A stretch of 64,000 bases of DNA from Macrostomum hystrix (Eukaryota; Platyhelminthes; Macrostomidae). A program made the position numbers and the translations under genes. The notes beneath the pieces were generated by a model. It worked only from the letters and a program-made list of their open reading frames with translations. It did no database searches and had not been told where the DNA came from. Positions 60,755 to 64,000 of the stretch are shown piece by piece. The stretch lies in the NCBI GenBank assembly GCA_950097015.1, contig CATNEN010000025.1, positions 248,001 through 312,000 on the forward strand, given 5' to 3'. Position 1 is the first letter of the stretch. Each line of letters opens with the position of its first letter.

Positions 60755-61404
60755 GGGTAATGTATCATCTACCGAACAGTGTATCTTCAAAACCGAACAA
60801 GAATTTTGACTCCTTCCTTGGTCTCGTGCAAGACAGAAACAAGCTATTGACCTATTGTGTTTCACAGAACAACTAATTTGAAAGTTGAAGAAATTATCTA
60901 CAAGCTGAGGCATAATGTGCAATGAAGCATTAAGAGGAAAGAAAGATATAGATATTTCAGTAGAATTTTTTATTGCAGAAGCATACTTTTTAACAACATT
61001 TTTTCAGTATGTACTTTAGACGAAGATTGTATGTGGTTGCTTGCTAATTAAATGACCATAAATGTAGTTATTTATAGAACATGAAAAATGCTTTCAAATG
61101 ACATAAATTATGATAGTTCACTCCTTAAAATAAGATTAAAACACTCACTCAAATTATAAAACCAAACATCAAATTCTCTGTTTGGTTTGAAGATACATGA
61201 AAATCATTGTTCGGTTTTAGATAAAAAGCAGGAATAACTTTTTTCTATTTGACAAAATAGCAAAAGCAGATACTTTTTAGAAAGATGTAACTGTTTTCTA
61301 TAACTTGGCTTTTGATTTATCATCATATCTTAAATAGAAAATCTGTAGCTTAAGTTTGAAGTTAAAAAAATACACATTCTTGTTTGGTTGATGATACATT
61401 ACCC
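60755..61404. mobile_element. Non-autonomous DNA transposon with TA duplication
   Basis: Inverted ends GGGTAATGTATCATC[T/A]ACC (60755 and, inverted, to 61404) are flanked by TA (60753-60754, 61405-61406). The motif GTATC[A/T]TC..ACC[G/A]AACA recurs just inside both ends (about 60779-60801 and 61176-61220), like repeated transposase-binding sites. No transposase is encoded. Tc1/mariner-type mobilisation is the simplest reading. Confidence 0.65.
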
Positions 61405-62768
61405 TATAGTACTTATCATATTGATTCTTAAGCCCTTTTCTCTGACTGTGTATATTCTCTGACTTAGGCCTAACACAAGTGCCAAAGCTGCCAACAGTGC
61501 TCTCATGCTTTTCCTCCACAACACTTAGGGTTAGGCCTAGCACCAATCTCTAGGCCTAATACCAACTCATTCTCTCATCAAAAGCACAGAAGGGTCTACA
61601 CTAACATGTACCATATCCTTAAATACTGACCCCAACATCAATGTTATGCTCATACTATTTTGATTATTGCAAAAAGAGTTGGTAGGCCTAGTACCTAATC
61701 AAGTTTCCACAAACAGTAGGCCTATCAAACTGAAATAGGCTTTAAGTAGGCTCGGCTTCATGTTTTAACAAAGATATGAAAACATGTTGCATGAAACAAG
61801 AAAACATGTTTTTATGAAACTTGTCTTGATTTACCTATTTTTTTAAACAAAAATTATGAATAAATGAACAAAATCATGAGCTTCATTGCAAGAATGTTGT
61901 TGTTGTCATTTGCTATCATTGTCATGTTGACTAATTCATATATATTTGTATACCCACACAATTCCTTAGGCAGTTAGGCCTAACCTTTAATAAATAGTAT
62001 TAATCTTCAATTGGTCCCCATATCTCTATTCCAATTTAAACCTATTTATTATTCACACAGAATTTACCAGATTGAAAACCCTTTAATCACCATGTCTGGC
62101 TTAGTGTGGTATTCCTATATATTGGGGTCCCTAAAAGAGCCTTTGGGCTAAGGGTATCCAAAAAAAGAGTAATCTTCAATAGGTCCTTGGGACCTTGAAT
62201 CTATTGATAATCATGTTTATTTGTCATTCTCCCACCTATAGTCACCCAACACTTTTTTTTCTAAATTCCTAATGCCCTATGTTCCCTAGTGTTTTTCTGT
62301 GGTAGGGAAGCCATTCCATAGAAAATTGTTTTCTTTATTAAACTTAGCATCCCAAAAAAACAGATTTATGCGCCTACTAAAACTTGAACTATTTATAGGA
62401 TTAAAGTTCAATAAGCCTGGCAATATGTGTATTATAAGAAAAAATTGCTAGGCCAAAATATGTTAGTGTTAGTAGGCTGCAGTTTTTTTCACATTTTAAA
62501 ATGTTTAGGAGACGATCTAGCTATTTACAAAACCAAATTCAACTTAAATATAACACAAAATTAATTCTTTTTTAACTTTTGAGATTATTATTACTATTAT
62601 ACTTTCAATAATTTATTTAAGTATAGACTGGGAAATAAATCACTTCTGTTTAAAAAATTCATGTTTATTGGTACATCTTACTTTATTAACAAATGACTTA
62701 CTAGATGGTGCTGCTTGTTTTATTTAAACATATTTGTGGACGCTCAAATGTTTTATCAATTTCTTTCA
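61405..62768. other. AT-rich spacer upstream of PIG-S
   Basis: No coding sequence. TAGGCCTA and close variants appear about ten times between 61440 and 62000. It may contain the PIG-S promoter, but no TATA box at a convincing distance was found. Confidence 0.5.
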
Positions 62769-62769
62769 G
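62762..62769 (+). promoter_or_regulatory. Splice acceptor 15 nt before PIG-S start codon
   Basis: atttctttcag ends at 62769 and the ATG is at 62785. Either a 5' UTR intron ends here or a spliced leader is added here; the latter is common in flatworms, but no leader can be seen in the window. Confidence 0.5.
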
Positions 62770-62784
62770 TCTGATCTGTGAAAA

Positions 62785-64000
62785 ATGCCTGTACCAGAGG
62801 CTGAGCTCAAGCGGCTGGCGCCCACCATTGATGAAGCTCGGCGTGCAGCCTATGCTAGTCTGGTCTTCTTATTGGCTTGCCTGCTATTTGTGCCACTGTG
62901 GTGGCGCCTCACAACAGTTGAAAGGCAGCCCTTGCCAACTGATGAAATCAACAGGCTGTATTATAGACAGCCTGAGTTGCAGGTCTGTGTCCCAACTGTG
63001 TGATCTATGGCCTGACAGAGCTGAGAGAAGCTGATGTTACTGAGGGATTTTTGGGATTAAGGCAAGCTCATGTTAATGAGGGACCAGGGATAGGATTAAA
63101 TTGAGGATCTGGGGATGGGAGTAGCTCAAGGATCTGAGGATGGGAGTAGCTTAAGGATCTGAGGGTGGGAGTAGCTCAAGGATCTGAGGATGGGAGTAGC
63201 TCAAGGATCTGAGGATGGGAGTAGCTCAAGGATCTGAGGATGGGAGTAGCTCAAGGATCTAAGGATGGGAGTAGCTCAAGGATCTGGGGATGGGAGTAGC
63301 TCAAGGATCTGAGGATGGGAGTAGCTCAAGGATCTGGGGATGGGAGTAGCTTAAGGATCTGAGGATGGGAGTAGCTCAAGGATCTGAGGGTGGGAGTAGC
63401 TTAAGGATCTGGGGATGGGAGTAGCTCAAGGATCTGAGGGTGGGAGTAGCTTAAGGATCTGAGGGTGGGAGTAGCTCAAGGATCTGAGGGTGGGAGTAGC
63501 TCAAGGATCTGAGGGTGGGAGTAGCTCAAGGATCTGAGGGTGGGAGTAGCTCAAGGATCTGAGGGTGGGAGTAGCTCAATGTTTGATTGTGGGACCTTCA
63601 AAGGCATCGCTCGCACCTTTTTACAGGTGGACCTGCGCATCATTAGCTTCGACGCCTGGTTAGAGCCGTCCGACCTGGCGAATCTAGAGCGGCACCTGCT
63701 AGACCGTCTGGTGCCAGCCGGCCTGGACAAGCGGCGCCACGTCCACCTGCGCTACCGGGTGTCTGCCAGGCCCGCCACGCCGCAGGAGACGGAGCTGATG
63801 CGCTCGGCTGGCTCTCCAGCCGAACTTGAAGACGGCCTTCGCCTGACATCGTCGGGAAGCGGGATCGGTGGCGGAGTCGGAATGTCGCCGGGTTCAAGCG
63901 CTTCGACATCGGCTTCGGAGTCCACCCTGACAATACTGCTGCTGCCGAATTCGTCCAAACTGTTGGAGCCGCCGGCTTCTGTTGGCGGAGGTGGCGGCGT
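62785..64000 (+). CDS. PIGS: GPI transamidase subunit PIG-S, exons 1-2 (3' end beyond window)
   Basis: Exon 1 (62785-62982) encodes a cytosolic N-terminus, a transmembrane helix 'YASLVFLLACLLFVPLWW' and 'RLTTVERQPLPTDEINRL'. This is the xLPLWWxTTxxxRxxLPxxxI pattern at the N-terminus of PIG-S. The splice is phase 0 (CAG to GTCTGT; acceptor ttttacag at 63626). Exon 2 (63627 onward) begins 'VDLRIISFDAWLEPSDLANL' and includes a Ser/Gly-rich insert ('GSGIGGGVGMSPGSSASTSA') before the window ends. PIG-S is an ER-membrane subunit of the complex that replaces a C-terminal signal peptide with a GPI anchor. The gene looks intact and is the only confident host gene here. Confidence 0.85.
63109..63590 (+). 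repeat. 25-bp minisatellite in PIG-S intron 1
   Basis: About 19 tandem copies of GGGAGTAGCTCAAGGATCTG plus AGGAT, with C/T (CTCAAG/CTTAAG) and A/G (GAGGAT/GAGGGT) variants. GAGGAT copies dominate the 5' half and GAGGGT copies the 3' end. It ends 37 bp before the acceptor of exon 2. Confidence 0.95.

Noticed and set aside
1-64000. Bacterial contamination
   Set aside because: Spliced genes, animal transposon families, PIG-S and AT-rich spacers all show a eukaryotic nuclear origin.

Overview
The window is animal (metazoan) nuclear DNA, dominated by nested transposable elements. Introns with GT/AG borders, AT-rich intergenic DNA beside GC-rich, Ala/Arg/Ser-rich coding blocks, and one recognisable conserved host gene, PIG-S of the GPI transamidase (62785 to the right edge), all point to an invertebrate. 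An AG acceptor sits 15 nt before the PIG-S start codon. With the compositional style, this makes me lean weakly to a free-living flatworm such as Macrostomum. The phylum is an inference, not something read directly.

Layout, left half. About 1888-11990 is an old CACTA/EnSpm-type element (A) with a transposase gene and a second, DUF4806-like gene. It was broken by a second CACTA-type element B (2163-5472, removal restores A's frame), by a block at about 6860-9900 carrying a TATA box, a small membrane-protein ORF and poly(A) signals, and by a LINE (11995-16176, 11-bp target duplication). A CACTA fragment follows (16230-16933). Next comes an element with a C2H2 finger and a KHKL-type transposase (E, 17819-23222), hit by a Tc1-like element (18618-19933) and by a piggyBac with an intact 570-codon frame (20317-22806). 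A Gypsy/LINE chimera ends it (23230-24815). A complete CACTA-type element C with matching ends and a 3-bp target duplication fills 26021-32504. Unassigned coding remnants, a decayed mariner (35431-36298) and a short Merlin-like element (38947-39516) follow.

Right half. 41.1-53.0 kb holds the least familiar material. There are two inverted, near-identical copies of a spliced gene with N-terminal zinc fingers and a C-terminal tyrosine-recombinase-like domain. A long gene ending in a P-loop (SF3-like) ATPase domain is split by a mariner (49541-50852). A palindromic core GTGCGCGCAC recurs in foldback repeats, including a perfect 34-bp palindrome. I treat this as the candidate undescribed mobile system. 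54001-54505 is a 40-bp satellite. 56363-58855 is a relic of a Polinton/adintovirus-like virion module, with one intact capsid-like ORF. 59-62.7 kb is AT-rich spacer with a non-autonomous DNA transposon. PIG-S, whose first intron contains a 25-bp minisatellite, closes the window.

Most genes here serve element mobility (transposases, accessory DNA-binding proteins, reverse transcriptases, integrases). Most are broken. Those nearest to intact are the piggyBac transposase, the CACTA C transposase (one stop), the left zinc-finger/recombinase gene and the capsid-like ORF.
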